From Streptomyces roseolus (GTDB lineage Bacteria > Actinomycetota > Actinomycetes > Streptomycetales > Streptomycetaceae), in contig NZ_BMTV01000006.1 in assembly GCF_014649855.1 (NCBI RefSeq), positions 243,283 through 307,282 on the forward strand: a stretch of DNA of 64,000 nucleotides. Reading direction: 5' to 3'. Both the position numbers and the translations under genes were made by a program. Below the pieces are notes generated by a model. The model saw only the letters and a list, made by a program, of their open reading frames with translations. It did not search any database and had not been told where the DNA came from. This document shows, one piece after another, positions 41,842 through 51,065 of this stretch (its first letter is position 1; each line of letters begins with the position of its first letter).

Positions 41842-44145
41842 ATGCCCTCGTCCGCCGTGCTCCGGCGCGCGCTCCTCGCGCTCGCCGTCGTCGCACTCGC
41901 CCTCTGGACCGCCCTCACCACCCAGCCCCGCCTCGGACTCGACCTCCGCGGCGGCACCCGGATCGTCCTGGAGACCCAGGACACCCCCGCGCTCCGCGCC
42001 GACGCGGAGGCCACCGACCGCGCCCTCGAAGTGCTCCGCAAGCGGGTCGACGGCCTCGGCGTCGCCGAGCCCTCGCTCGCCCGCGCCGGCGAGAACCGGA
42101 TCGTCGTCGAGCTCCCCGGCCTGCGCGACCCGCGCGAGGCCGCCGAGGTCATCGGCCGCACCGCCCAGCTCACCGTCCACGCCGTCACCGGCACCGCCGC
42201 CGCGGTGCCCGGGGGCCGCCCCGCCGCCGACGGCAGCCGCGTCCTCGCCGACCCCGACGGCGGAGGCCTCCTCGCCCTCGCCGCGCCCGCCCTCACCGGC
42301 GACGGCGTGAAGAGCGCCGACGCCGTCCTCGACACCACGAGCGGCCGCGGCTGGACCGTCGACCTCGCCTTCCGCGACGGCGCCGCCGCCGACTGGGCCC
42401 GGCTCACCGGCGAGGCCGCCTGCGCACCGGCCGGCGACCCGGCCCGCCGGGTCGCGATCGTCCTCGACGACCGGATCGTCTCCGCGCCCGCCGTCCAGGC
42501 CGGCGTGACCTGCGGCGCCGGCATCGCCGGCGGCTCCACCCAGATCACCGGCGGCTTCTCCGCCGAGGAGGCCCGCGACCTCGCCGCGCTCGTCGAGGGC
42601 GGCGCGCTGCCGCTGCCCGTCACCACCCTCGAACAGAGCGCCGTCGGACCGACGCTGGGCGCCGACGCGATCCGCGCCAGCGCGCTCGCCGCCGTCATCG
42701 GCCTCGCCTGCACCGGCGTCTTCGTCATCGTCGTCTACCGGCTCCTCGGCCTCCTCGCCACGCTCGCCCTGCTCCTCTACGGACTCCTCTCGTACGCGGC
42801 GGTCGTCGCCCTCGGCGCCACCCTCACCCTCCCGGGCCTCGCCGGCTTCGTCCTCGCGGTCGGCATCGCCGTCGACGCGAACGTCCTCGTCTTCGAACGG
42901 GCCAGGGAGGAGTACGCGGCGCTCGGCCGCACCACCGCCGTCCGCGACCCGCGCCGCCCGCTCGCCACCGCCTTCGCCAAGGCGTGGAGCGCCGTCGCCG
43001 ACTCCAACGTCACCACGCTCCTCGCCGCGGGCCTCCTCTTCGCCTTCGCCACCGGGCCGGTGAAGGGCTTCGGCGTGACCCTCGCCCTCGGCGTCCTCGC
43101 CTCCATGGTCACCGCCATGGTGATCACCCGGCTGCTCGCCGACGCGGCCCTCGCCCTGCCCGCCGTACGCCGCAGGCCCGCGCTCACCGGCATGGCGGGG
43201 CTCGGCCGGCTGCGGACCCGGCTGGCCCGGCGGGCACCGCGGCTGATGGTCCACCGGCGCCGCTGGTTCACCGTCAGCACGGTCCTCCTCCTGGTCGCCC
43301 TCGCGGGGATCGGCGTGCGCGGGGTGCAGCTGGGCGTCGAGTTCACCGGCGGCCGGGACGTCCAGTACGCGGCCACCCGCCCCGTCGACGCGGACGCGGC
43401 GCGCGCGGCGGTCGCCGCGGCGGGCTTCCCCGACGCCGTCGTCCAGGCCACCGGCGACGGCGGCCGGGACGTCACCGTACGCGTGGCGGAGACCGGCGAC
43501 TCCGCGCAGCGCCGCATCACCGAGGCCCTCACCGGGACCGCGGGCCCCGTCACCGTCGAACGCGACGACCTGGTCGGCCCGAGCCTCGGCGGCGAGCTCC
43601 GCACCCACGCGCTCCTCGCGCTCGGCCTCGCGGTCGCCGCCCAGCTCGCCTACCTCTCCGTCCGCTTCCGCTGGACGTACGCGGCGGCGGCCGTCGTCGC
43701 GATGGCCCAGGACGTGCTGCTCGTCGTGGGCCTCTTCGCCTGGCTCGGCAAGCCGGTGGACAGCGTCTTCCTGGCGGCGCTGCTGACCGTCGTCGGCTAC
43801 TCGGTCAACGACTCGGTCGTCGTCCTCGACCGCCTCAGGGAGATCCGCCGCACCGGCACCCGCCTCCCGCTCGCGGACCTCGCCGACCGCGCGGTCGCCC
43901 AGACCCTTCCGCGGACGGTCAACACCGGCATGGGCGCCCTCTTCGTCCTCGCGGCCCTGGCCGTCCTCGGCGGCGACACCCTCACGGACTTCTCCGTGGC
44001 CCTCCTGGCCGGCGTCGTCCTGGGCATGGCGTCGACGGTCTTCACGGCCCTCCCCCTGACGGTCACCCTGGAATCCCGCGCCCCGAAGCCCCCCGCCCGC
44101 CCGGCGAAGCCGCGCACGAGCAACCCCACGGGCGCGGTCGTCTGA
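41842..44145 (+). CDS. secDF: Fused protein translocase subunit SecDF
   Basis: The 767-residue protein combines both subunits. The SecD half has LGLDLRGGTRIVLET and the periplasmic P1 region, then six helices with FVLAVGIAVDANVLVFERAREE and TTLLAAGLLFAFATGPVKGFGVTLALGVLASM. The SecF half starts near residue 470 (FTVSTVLLLVALAGIGVRGV, GVEFTGGRDV) and contains TVVGYSVNDSVVVLDRLRE and NTGMGALFVLAALAVLGGDTL. It uses the proton gradient to finish export of Sec substrates. Streptomycetes normally carry separate secD and secF genes near ruvABC, so this is probably a second, fused paralogue. GGAGGACCC precedes the ATG. Confidence 0.9.
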   Translation: MPSSAVLRRALLALAVVALALWTALTTQPRLGLDLRGGTRIVLETQDTPALRADAEATDRALEVLRKRVDGLGVAEPSLARAGENRIVVELPGLRDPREAAEVIGRTAQLTVHAVTGTAAAVPGGRPAADGSRVLADPDGGGLLALAAPALTGDGVKSADAVLDTTSGRGWTVDLAFRDGAAADWARLTGEAACAPAGDPARRVAIVLDDRIVSAPAVQAGVTCGAGIAGGSTQITGGFSAEEARDLAALVEGGALPLPVTTLEQSAVGPTLGADAIRASALAAVIGLACTGVFVIVVYRLLGLLATLALLLYGLLSYAAVVALGATLTLPGLAGFVLAVGIAVDANVLVFERAREEYAALGRTTAVRDPRRPLATAFAKAWSAVADSNVTTLLAAGLLFAFATGPVKGFGVTLALGVLASMVTAMVITRLLADAALALPAVRRRPALTGMAGLGRLRTRLARRAPRLMVHRRRWFTVSTVLLLVALAGIGVRGVQLGVEFTGGRDVQYAATRPVDADAARAAVAAAGFPDAVVQATGDGGRDVTVRVAETGDSAQRRITEALTGTAGPVTVERDDLVGPSLGGELRTHALLALGLAVAAQLAYLSVRFRWTYAAAAVVAMAQDVLLVVGLFAWLGKPVDSVFLAALLTVVGYSVNDSVVVLDRLREIRRTGTRLPLADLADRAVAQTLPRTVNTGMGALFVLAALAVLGGDTLTDFSVALLAGVVLGMASTVFTALPLTVTLESRAPKPPARPAKPRTSNPTGAVV

Positions 44146-44332
44146 CCCCGCCGACGGGCGCCCGGCCGGCACCACCGCCCGCACCCCCACGCCCACCCCC
44201 CTCCGGGCGAGCCGCCCGGGCCCGACCCCGGAGCGCATCCGATGGGCCGATGGGGCGGTTCGGGTGACCGTGGGGGTGCTGGGTCGTTGCACGCGTAAAA
44301 CGATCACATGGCGAAGACGCGGAGGTGGTTCC

Positions 44333-45169
44333 GTGAGCGTGCAGCAGGACGCGGCGGTGAAGACCCTGGTGCTCGACGACCCGGAGGACGTACGGGAGGC
44401 GGCGGGCGCCGTCGCGGGCGGGGAGGCCGTGGCGTACGGGTTCGGGAACGTCTACGCGCTGAGCTGCCGGCCGGAGCGGGAGGCCGTGGAGCGGGTCAGC
44501 CGGATGAAGGGGCGACCGGCCGGACGGACCGCGAGCGCGACGACCGTGCCGGAGCGGGTGCCGGCCGCGTTCGACTGGACGCGGCTGCCGGACGGGGTGC
44601 CCTGGCAGCAGGTCAGGTCGCTGATGGACGAGCTGCTCGGGCTCGGGCCCGTCGGGCTGCGCGGCCCCGCGTCCGGCCGGGTGCCGGAGGCGCTCGTCGC
44701 CGCCGGCGGGGACGGGCCCACCGTCCAGGTCGTCGCGACCGGCACCCGCTGCCCCTCGCACGCCTTCCTCGCAGCCGCGCTGGCGCTCACCGGCGGCGAC
44801 TTCCTCGCCGTCACCTCCGTCAACCGCTCCCGCCACCTCACCGGCCGCGACCACGAGCCGCCGCACTGGCGGGCCGACGGCCTCGTCGACGAGTTCGGCG
44901 CCGAGGAGGGCGTCCGCGTCCTGGCCCACGCCGACGAGGAGGCCGCCCGTCGCCGCCATCCCTTCCACCGGCCGACGTCCGTCAGCATCGTGGCCTTCCA
45001 CCGCACCGCCGGGCACACCCGCTCCGGCCTGCCCGCGCTCGTCCTGGAACGGCAGGGGTCCCTCTCCGCCGACCACATCCGGGCGATCGCCGCCAACCAC
45101 GGCTTCGGGCTCTTCGTCGCCCCGCGCGCCGTCGCGCCGCTGGCCCCCCGGGCGTACGGGATCGGCTGA
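44333..45169 (+). CDS. YrdC/Sua5/HypF-like domain protein
   Basis: GTG 44333 follows GGAGGTGG. The 278-residue protein has YrdC-like features: an N-terminal GGEAVAYGFGNVYALSCRPEREAVERVSRMKGRPAGR, where the YrdC KxR motif reads KGRPAGR, then PEALVAAGGDGPTVQVVATGTRCPSHAFLAAA and VTSVNRSRHL. YrdC enzymes make threonylcarbamoyl-AMP for tRNA t6A. The divergence here, and the fact that streptomycetes have a canonical Sua5, suggest a paralogue that binds nucleotides or double-stranded RNA in another role. It is monocistronic. Confidence 0.75.
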   Translation: MSVQQDAAVKTLVLDDPEDVREAAGAVAGGEAVAYGFGNVYALSCRPEREAVERVSRMKGRPAGRTASATTVPERVPAAFDWTRLPDGVPWQQVRSLMDELLGLGPVGLRGPASGRVPEALVAAGGDGPTVQVVATGTRCPSHAFLAAALALTGGDFLAVTSVNRSRHLTGRDHEPPHWRADGLVDEFGAEEGVRVLAHADEEAARRRHPFHRPTSVSIVAFHRTAGHTRSGLPALVLERQGSLSADHIRAIAANHGFGLFVAPRAVAPLAPRAYGIG

Positions 45170-45184
45170 TCCGGCCGGGGCCGT

Positions 45185-47239
45185 TCACCCGGCGGCCCGG
45201 CCCCCGCCCCCCTCCGCGTCCAGCGCGATCTCCGCCCACACCGTCTTGCCGTCCTCCTCGTACCGCACGCCCCACGCGTCCGCCAGCATCGCGCAGATGT
45301 GCAGGCCCCGGCCGCCCTCGTCGCCGGCCTTCGCGTGCCGCAGGTTCGGGGCGGCGGCCGCGCCGTCGCGCACCTCCACGGTCAGGGCGGACCCGCCCCG
45401 CAGCAGCCGGAGGGCGTACGGCGGAGCCCCGTGCCGCACCGCGTTGGTGACCAGCTCGCTGACGACCAGTTCGACGGTGAGCGGGTCCACGCCGAGGCCC
45501 CACTCCCGCACCCGCTCCTCCGCCGCGTGCCGTGTCGGCGCCACCGCCGACAGCTCGCCCGGCAGCTCCCACTCGGCGACGTCCGAGGCCGGCAGCCGCA
45601 GCGTGCGGGCCACCAGCAGGACCCGCTCGGGCGCGAGCAGCGCCGCCAGGTCGTCCGCCATGGGGTGCGGGCCCCGGTCGGGGGCGGCCAGGGCCTGGGC
45701 CACCCGCGCCCGCGACGGGCCGCCGCCCGCGCGGGCGGAGGAGGCGAGGCACAGCGTGGTGCCCTCCGGCAGGAGGTGCGAGGAGCAGGCGAACGGCGGG
45801 CCGTCCTCGCCGAGGAGCGGCCCCTCGTCCACCAGGTCCGCGTCGAGGGAGCCGTCCGGCCGGACGGCGACGCACAGCGACGTCCCGGCCCGGGCGAGGT
45901 CGAGCCGGCCGGTCAGCGGATCGTGCACGGCGACCGTGCAGCTGGCGGCCGGCTCGTCGGCGCCGTTCCCGTCCCCGTGGCCCTGCTCCCGGGCGAGCCG
46001 CAGCGTCACCGCGTGCAGCCGGGCCAGCAGTTCGTGCGGGGCGAGGTCGAGCGTCGTCAGGCTGTACACGGCGGTCCGCAGCCGGCCCATCGTCGCCACC
46101 GCACTCAGCCCGGGCCGCTCCACCTGACCGACCACCAGCGCCACCCGCGCGCCCGGCAGCGCGATCACGTCGAACCACGAGCCCGCGCCCGTGCCGCCGG
46201 GCCGGTGCCGCTGGGCGAGCTCCACCGCGTGCCGGGTCTCGCCGTCGGGCCGCAGCGGCCAGGACTGCAGGGCCGTCATCACGATGTGTTCGCGGGTGAA
46301 GCGGAGCGCGTTCTCCAGACAGGTCGCCGTGTGCGCGGTCACCCCCTCGACGACGGCGAGATCGTCCTCGGTGTACGGGTCGGCCCCGGGCGGCCGCCCG
46401 AAGGCGACGGCCCCGAGCAGCTGCCCGCGCACCGCGAGCGGCGCCACCAGCCGTACCCCGCCGTCCCACCGCCGCAGTTCGGGACCGTCCGGCAGCCGCT
46501 CGCCGAACAGCCCGGGCAGCAGCACCGCCCCCGGTTCCGGCAGCGGCGCGTCGCCGTCCGCCTGCCCGGAGCCGCCCACGGCGGTGCACCGCAGCAGCGG
46601 CGTCTCGTCCGGCCGCCGCAGCTCCGGGGGTTTCCCGCGCAGCACCGCGTCCGTCAGCGCGACGACGACCGAGCCGGCGAAGCCGGGCGTGGTCACCTCG
46701 ACGAGTTCGCGGGCGGTCCGTTCCACGTCGAGCGTGCGCCCGATCCGCTCGCGGGCCTCGTAGAGCAGGGCGAGCCGCTGCTCGGCCAGGACCCGGTCGG
46801 TGACGTCCGTGACGGTGGCGACCAGCCCGATCGCGGGTCGGTCCGCGCCGTCCGGTGCCGGGTCGTACAGCGGGTGGACGGACACCGAGTAGACGTGCTC
46901 CCGGTCCGCGTCGCCCTCCGGACGGCCCCGCACCAGGACGTCCCGGGCCGGCGGCCCGCCGTCGAGGACGTCCCGGAGCACGTGCTGCTTCACGTCGACG
47001 CCCAAGCGCCGGTACGCCTCCACCGCCGGCCGGCCGAGCACCTCCTCCGAGGCGCCCCGCGTCGCGAGCGCCGGACCGGTGACCCGGATCACCCGCAGCT
47101 CCCGGTCGAGCACGTGCACGCCGACCGAGGACTGCCGGAACACGGCGTCGAGGACGGCGTGGTCGAGCGCGGACACCGCCACACCGCCCAGGGAGGCCGC
47201 CCCCTCCGTGCCGGGAAGGGGCGGGATGTCCTCGAACAT
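45185..47239 (-). CDS. PAS-GAF-SpoIIE-HATPase protein with degenerate phosphatase domain
   Basis: The 684-residue protein reads as PAS (25-150), GAF (165-320), SpoIIE-type PP2C (330-550) and an anti-sigma-type histidine kinase ATPase domain (560-675). The ATPase module keeps its N-box (SELVTNAVRHG near 594) and GRGLHI. In the PP2C domain the first metal ligand (GGDWYD in active enzymes) is GAGSWFD, with Ser354 in place of Asp, and the second (VVGDVxGHG) is VVGQVERPG, so the manganese site is missing. Family members dephosphorylate anti-anti-sigma factors. This one is therefore more likely a sensor that binds partners and can still phosphorylate or sequester via its ATPase domain. Its start at 47239 has only a weak ribosome site. 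Confidence 0.85.
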   Translation of the reverse strand: MFEDIPPLPGTEGAASLGGVAVSALDHAVLDAVFRQSSVGVHVLDRELRVIRVTGPALATRGASEEVLGRPAVEAYRRLGVDVKQHVLRDVLDGGPPARDVLVRGRPEGDADREHVYSVSVHPLYDPAPDGADRPAIGLVATVTDVTDRVLAEQRLALLYEARERIGRTLDVERTARELVEVTTPGFAGSVVVALTDAVLRGKPPELRRPDETPLLRCTAVGGSGQADGDAPLPEPGAVLLPGLFGERLPDGPELRRWDGGVRLVAPLAVRGQLLGAVAFGRPPGADPYTEDDLAVVEGVTAHTATCLENALRFTREHIVMTALQSWPLRPDGETRHAVELAQRHRPGGTGAGSWFDVIALPGARVALVVGQVERPGLSAVATMGRLRTAVYSLTTLDLAPHELLARLHAVTLRLAREQGHGDGNGADEPAASCTVAVHDPLTGRLDLARAGTSLCVAVRPDGSLDADLVDEGPLLGEDGPPFACSSHLLPEGTTLCLASSARAGGGPSRARVAQALAAPDRGPHPMADDLAALLAPERVLLVARTLRLPASDVAEWELPGELSAVAPTRHAAEERVREWGLGVDPLTVELVVSELVTNAVRHGAPPYALRLLRGGSALTVEVRDGAAAAPNLRHAKAGDEGGRGLHICAMLADAWGVRYEEDGKTVWAEIALDAEGGGGRAAG

Positions 47240-47348
47240 GTGCACCTGCCTGCGGTCGACACCCGGTCCGGGCCCAGTCTCGCCGCTCCGGGCGCCCTTC
47301 GCCCGTCGCCACTCCCACCGACACGCGGCGGTCGTGACGCGGCGGGCG

Positions 47349-48962
47349 TCACCAGGGGAGCAGGAGCAGCGCGTTGCCGAGGGAGCGCTGGCCGGAGGCG
47401 TCCGAGGGCCGGTTGACGATCCCCGCGGAGGTCGCGAGGACGCTCGAACCGCCGCCGTCGAGGTTGAGGGCCTCACGGGCGCCCAGGGAGCGCATCAGGC
47501 GGGCGGCGCCGTCGACGCTCAGGCCCTCGCTGACGCCGGGATCGCGCCCGTCGGCGACGACGAGGAGCAGCCGCCCCCGGTCGTCCCTGCCGATCATGGA
47601 CCGGGGGTTGGCGCGTACCGTCCAGTCGTAGGTGAAGGACTGGTCGGGGCCCTCGCGGACGATGCCGTCGCCCACCGCGTTGACCGCGACCCGGCCCGCG
47701 CGGACCAGGGACGGGCCCACCTGGAGGATCGTCGTGTCGGGCCCGAGCGCGACCGGACGGCCCTGGCCGTCCCGTATCCGCTCGTCGAAGGAGAGGGTGG
47801 CGCCGACCCGCGCGGTGCGCAGCAGCCAGGCGGCGCTGTCGCCGATGGCCTGCAGCGTCGAGCCGCCGGCCGGGACGGCCGCGCCGCGCGTGGCGTGCAC
47901 GGCGGTCACCCGGCCCCGGGCGTCGAGGACGGCCTCCGCGCCGGCGCCGGCCGGGGGAGCGCCCCACTCGGGGGTGAAGCGGACGAGTTCACTGGGGTCG
48001 GTGCACTTGAAATCGTGCTGGGGGCGCTCGGTCGGCTGGTCGCCGCCGACCCCGCCGCAGTTCCAGACCTCGCCGGGGAGCCGGTTGATCCCGTCGACCT
48101 CCGCCGTCTCGCCGCCGGCGGTCACCGTCACCCGGGTGGTGAAGGTGTCGACGGCGAAGGAGCGGCCGCCGCGGTCCAGCCGGACGCCGGCCCGCCCCTG
48201 GGTGGCGGAACCGAGGATCCGGCCGTCCTTCACGTACATGCCGCCGGGCGCGCTGTTGTAGAACCACTGGCCGTTGATCCCCGCGACGGCGCCCGAGGCG
48301 TCGATCAGGTCCGTCAGCTTCTCGGTGCCCTTGAGCGCGGGACCGTGGCCGGCCGCGAGACGGCCCCCGAAGGCGTCGAGGTCGATCCGCAGGACGTGCA
48401 CCCGCTGGGGGGCGTCCTCGTCGGTGCCGTCCTGGGCGGTGTAGCGGGTGCGGGCGGTGAAGCCGGCGGCCCTGAGCCGTGCGACGAGCGCGGTCGCGTC
48501 GGCCTCGTCCGCGTACCGCCCGGTCCGCACCGTCCAGCCGAGCACCCCCGCGGGCCGGTCCGCGTACGCGGGTGTCGTCACCCGTTCGACGCGCGGCGGG
48601 AAGCCGGCCGCGCCCAGGTTCTTCGCGACCCGCTGCGCGGTGTCGTGGGGTCCGAGCGCGAGCGGCGCGCCGGTCAGGGGCCCGTCGGGCTGCTGCGGGA
48701 GGTTGACCTGGACGGTCCAGTAGTCGTTCGCGTCGCGCTTCCCGTACGTGAGGGAGGTGAGCGTCACGCCCGGTGCCGGGGCGCTGGTGACGCGGGTGGC
48801 GGCGTGGACGGCGCCGCGCGTGGCACCGGCGGCCGGTGCGGCGGGGGCGGGGGCGGGCGTGGCGGCCGCGGGGCCGGTGGGACGGGCCTGGGCGAGGGGC
48901 ACCGAGGACCCGGTCGACAGGACCGCGGCGGCCACCAGGATGAGGAGGGGCCTACGCTGCAT
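47349..48962 (-). CDS. Secreted phosphodiester glycosidase with SPOR-like domain
   Basis: ATG 48962 with GGAAGGA upstream gives 537 residues. A signal peptide (LLILVAAAVLSTGSSVPLAQA) and an Ala/Pro linker precede a SPOR-like repeat (LGWTVRTGRYADEADATALVARLRAAGFTART). The C-terminal NAGPA domain has VAGINGQWFYNSAPGGMYVKDGRI, LLLVVADGRDPGVSEGLSVDGAARLM and REALNLDGGGSSVL. NAGPA enzymes remove sugars linked by phosphodiester bonds, and SPOR binds denuded glycan, so a cell-wall target is likely. It is exported. The gene is upstream of the SpoIIE-like gene on the same strand with a 109-nt gap. Confidence 0.85.
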   Translation of the reverse strand: MQRRPLLILVAAAVLSTGSSVPLAQARPTGPAAATPAPAPAAPAAGATRGAVHAATRVTSAPAPGVTLTSLTYGKRDANDYWTVQVNLPQQPDGPLTGAPLALGPHDTAQRVAKNLGAAGFPPRVERVTTPAYADRPAGVLGWTVRTGRYADEADATALVARLRAAGFTARTRYTAQDGTDEDAPQRVHVLRIDLDAFGGRLAAGHGPALKGTEKLTDLIDASGAVAGINGQWFYNSAPGGMYVKDGRILGSATQGRAGVRLDRGGRSFAVDTFTTRVTVTAGGETAEVDGINRLPGEVWNCGGVGGDQPTERPQHDFKCTDPSELVRFTPEWGAPPAGAGAEAVLDARGRVTAVHATRGAAVPAGGSTLQAIGDSAAWLLRTARVGATLSFDERIRDGQGRPVALGPDTTILQVGPSLVRAGRVAVNAVGDGIVREGPDQSFTYDWTVRANPRSMIGRDDRGRLLLVVADGRDPGVSEGLSVDGAARLMRSLGAREALNLDGGGSSVLATSAGIVNRPSDASGQRSLGNALLLLPW

Positions 48963-49198
48963 GGGAGTCCTTCCCGAGTGGGAACTGCCTGGATACCGAG
49001 GGAACGAGCCGTCAGTTACCGGATGATGACGCGCAGTTCGACTCCTGTGGCAGAGCGGTGGAAGGTTCGGTTCCCCCCTCTCCCGGGCCCGGCTCACGAC
49101 GCGCGGCGGACAGGGCCCGGCGGCGCCGGCCCCGACGGGCGCGGCGCCCGGCCGTCACGCCAGCGCCGAACCCCGGCGGGGGCGGAGGCCCGCCCGGC

Positions 49199-49204
49199 TA
49201 TCCT
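49199..49204 (+). promoter_or_regulatory. Possible -10 box for leaderless mRNA
   Basis: TATCCT ends 6 nt before the GTG at 49211, which has no ribosome site. In Streptomyces this arrangement usually means the transcript starts at the start codon. Confidence 0.5.
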
Positions 49205-49210
49205 TCCGGT

Positions 49211-49807
49211 GTGGAGATCCCCTCATATGACGACATCCGGGCGCTGCACCGGAAGCACGCGCCGAGCGATGCCGCCTTCGAACTCGTCTTCACCCACTGC
49301 GAGATCGTCGCCGCCATCGCCGAGCAGCTCCTCGCCCGACACGGCCGGGGGACCGACGCGGAGCTCGTCCGCGCCGGCTGCCTGCTCCACGACATCGGCG
49401 TCTACCGCCTGTACGACTCCGCCGGGCGCATCGACGGCGCCTCCTACGTGACCCACGGCGTCCTCGGCCACCGGCTGCTCGCGGAGGAGGGCCTCCCCGA
49501 GACCCTCTGCCGCTTCTGCTCCTGCCACACCGGAGTCGGCCTCACCCAGGAGGACGTCCTCACGCAGGGGCTGCCCATCCCGCCCGCCGACTACGTGCCC
49601 GTCACGCCGGAGGAGCGGATGGTCATGTACGCTGACAAGTTCCACAGCAAGAGCACCCCGCCCCGCTTCGTCTCCCCCGACACCTTCGAGGCGGGGATCG
49701 CCCGCTTCGGACCGGAGAAGGTCACCGTCTTCCAGACCCTGCGCCGTCTGTACGGGGACCCCGAACTCGAGGCCCTGGCCGCCGCACACGGACACGCCGT
49801 GACCTGA
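49211..49807 (+). CDS. HD-domain phosphohydrolase
   Basis: The frame is open from 49058, but homology begins at GTG 49211 (VEIPSYDDIRALHRKHAPS). The 198-residue protein has the HD metal pattern: FTHCEIVAAIAEQLLARH, then LVRAGCLLHDIGVYRLYD (HD pair), then THGVLGHRLLAEEGLPE and MVMYADKFH (last Asp). It probably cleaves a phosphoester of a nucleotide or a small phosphate compound; some HD proteins of this size handle 5'-nucleotides. A TATCCT box immediately upstream suggests a leaderless message. Monocistronic. Confidence 0.85.
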   Translation: MEIPSYDDIRALHRKHAPSDAAFELVFTHCEIVAAIAEQLLARHGRGTDAELVRAGCLLHDIGVYRLYDSAGRIDGASYVTHGVLGHRLLAEEGLPETLCRFCSCHTGVGLTQEDVLTQGLPIPPADYVPVTPEERMVMYADKFHSKSTPPRFVSPDTFEAGIARFGPEKVTVFQTLRRLYGDPELEALAAAHGHAVT

Positions 49808-49819
49808 GCCGCCCCCCGC

Positions 49820-50485
49820 TCAGCCGGCGGCCGCGACGATCGTGACCACCGTCACCGCGGCCATCGCCGCCTGCATGTCCCGGATCGCCTCCCGCACGCC
49901 CTCGCCCGCCCAGCGGCCCTCCGCGAGCTCCGCCATCCGCGCGGCGACCTCCTTGCGGGGTTCGCCGGGGAAGGCGATCCGGTGCAGCTTCGCCCCGTGC
50001 AGCAGGGCGATCAGCCCGGCGGTCCGCTCGTCCGGCGCGGCGCCGTCCAGGACCACGGCCCGCAGCCGCTCCCGCAGCTCCCGCTCGACCGAGCCGTCCG
50101 CCTCCGGATACCGCCGGACCGGGAACAGGCCCAGGACCCGGCGCGTCTCCTCCACGACGAGCCCGCGCTCGCACAGCCGGGCGACCGTCGCGGCCGGCGC
50201 CTTCGCCTGGTCCTTCGCCAGCCACTCGGTGACCTTCGGCACCCTGCCCCGGCGCCCCGCCCAGGCCGCGACCGCCGCAAGGCGTCCGTCGAGCAGCGCC
50301 TCCCCGGTGGGGCCCTCGTCCGTCACGGCCAGCCGTCCGCCGGTCACCGACACCCGCCCCGCGAGCACCAGCTCCAGGAGGATCCCGCCCGCGACCGCCC
50401 AGGCCGCCGACTGCCGCTCCTTCGCCTCCCCGGACTCGTCGTCCAGGGACAACAGCGTGATCTCCTCGGCGAGCGTGATCGACAT
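49820..50485 (-). CDS. GOLPH3/VPS74 (GPP34) family protein
   Basis: ATG 50485 with GGAAGG gives 221 residues. Diagnostic parts are LAEEITLLSLDDESGE, VAGGILLELVLAGRVSVTGGRLAVTDEGPTGEALLDGRL, LCERGLVVEETRRVLGLFPVRRYPEADGSVERELRERLR, and a hydrophobic beta-hairpin-like end (AAMAAVTVVTIVAAAG). The eukaryotic homologue binds phosphatidylinositol-4-phosphate at the Golgi. Actinomycete versions probably bind anionic lipids or proteins at the membrane; their role is unknown. It is convergent with the HD gene (gap 12 nt). Confidence 0.9.
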   Translation of the reverse strand: MSITLAEEITLLSLDDESGEAKERQSAAWAVAGGILLELVLAGRVSVTGGRLAVTDEGPTGEALLDGRLAAVAAWAGRRGRVPKVTEWLAKDQAKAPAATVARLCERGLVVEETRRVLGLFPVRRYPEADGSVERELRERLRAVVLDGAAPDERTAGLIALLHGAKLHRIAFPGEPRKEVAARMAELAEGRWAGEGVREAIRDMQAAMAAVTVVTIVAAAG

Positions 50486-50686
50486 CGACGTCCTTCCAGG
50501 TGGCACGGCCGGAACGGGATCCGGTGGTCTGCCCGGGAGGACGGTCTGACGCCCCGTCCGGTTCCCCGGCGCCCATGGAAGCCCCCGTACGGGGCCGGCC
50601 GGCGGGCCGTTGTCAGTGGCGGCTGTCACCCTGGGGCCATGGACAGGCGGAGCGAGAGTCCCGGCGGCGGGGGGAAGGAAGACGGC

Positions 50687-50968
50687 ATGGGAGGGAACCG
50701 TGACGAGGAGCTGCTGAGAGGCCGGGTCTACGGCCAGGACCACGACGACCCGCGCCCGGGACCGCGCCCCGGGCGGGCCTACGCGGAGCTGGTCGGCGGC
50801 CCGCTCGACGGGCTGCTGCTCGACGTCACCGACTGGACCGGCGAGGAGATACGCGCCGGCGCCGTCCTGGAGACGGAGCTGAGCCGCTACGGCGCGGAGG
50901 GCAAGGCCGTGTACGCCCCCCGGGCCGGCGATCCGGCACGCTTCGACTGGACGGGCGACACCCGCTGA
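50687..50968 (+). CDS. Hypothetical protein, 93 aa
   Basis: ATG 50687 is preceded by GGAAGGA. The 93-residue protein is charged and soluble: RGRVYGQDHDDPRPGPRPGRAYAELVGGPLDGLLLDVTDWTGEEIRAGAVLETELSRYG, ending DPARFDWTGDTR. It looks like a compact sheet-rich protein. An ATG at 50640 is an alternative with a poorer site. I do not recognise the family; it is divergent from the GOLPH3-like gene. Confidence 0.6.
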   Translation: MGGNRDEELLRGRVYGQDHDDPRPGPRPGRAYAELVGGPLDGLLLDVTDWTGEEIRAGAVLETELSRYGAEGKAVYAPRAGDPARFDWTGDTR

Positions 50969-51065
50969 CGGCCCCGGGCGCCCGGCGCCCGCGCGGCACG
51001 CGGACCGGTGGGGCCGGACATGCGAAAGGCGGGACTCCTCCCGCCATGTTCAAGATATAGCGCAC

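Noticed and set aside
41842..44145. RND drug exporter (because of paired six-helix halves)
   Set aside because: LDLRGGTRIV, GVEFTGGRDV and the VDANVLVFER and NDSVVVLDR motifs are specific to SecD and SecF.
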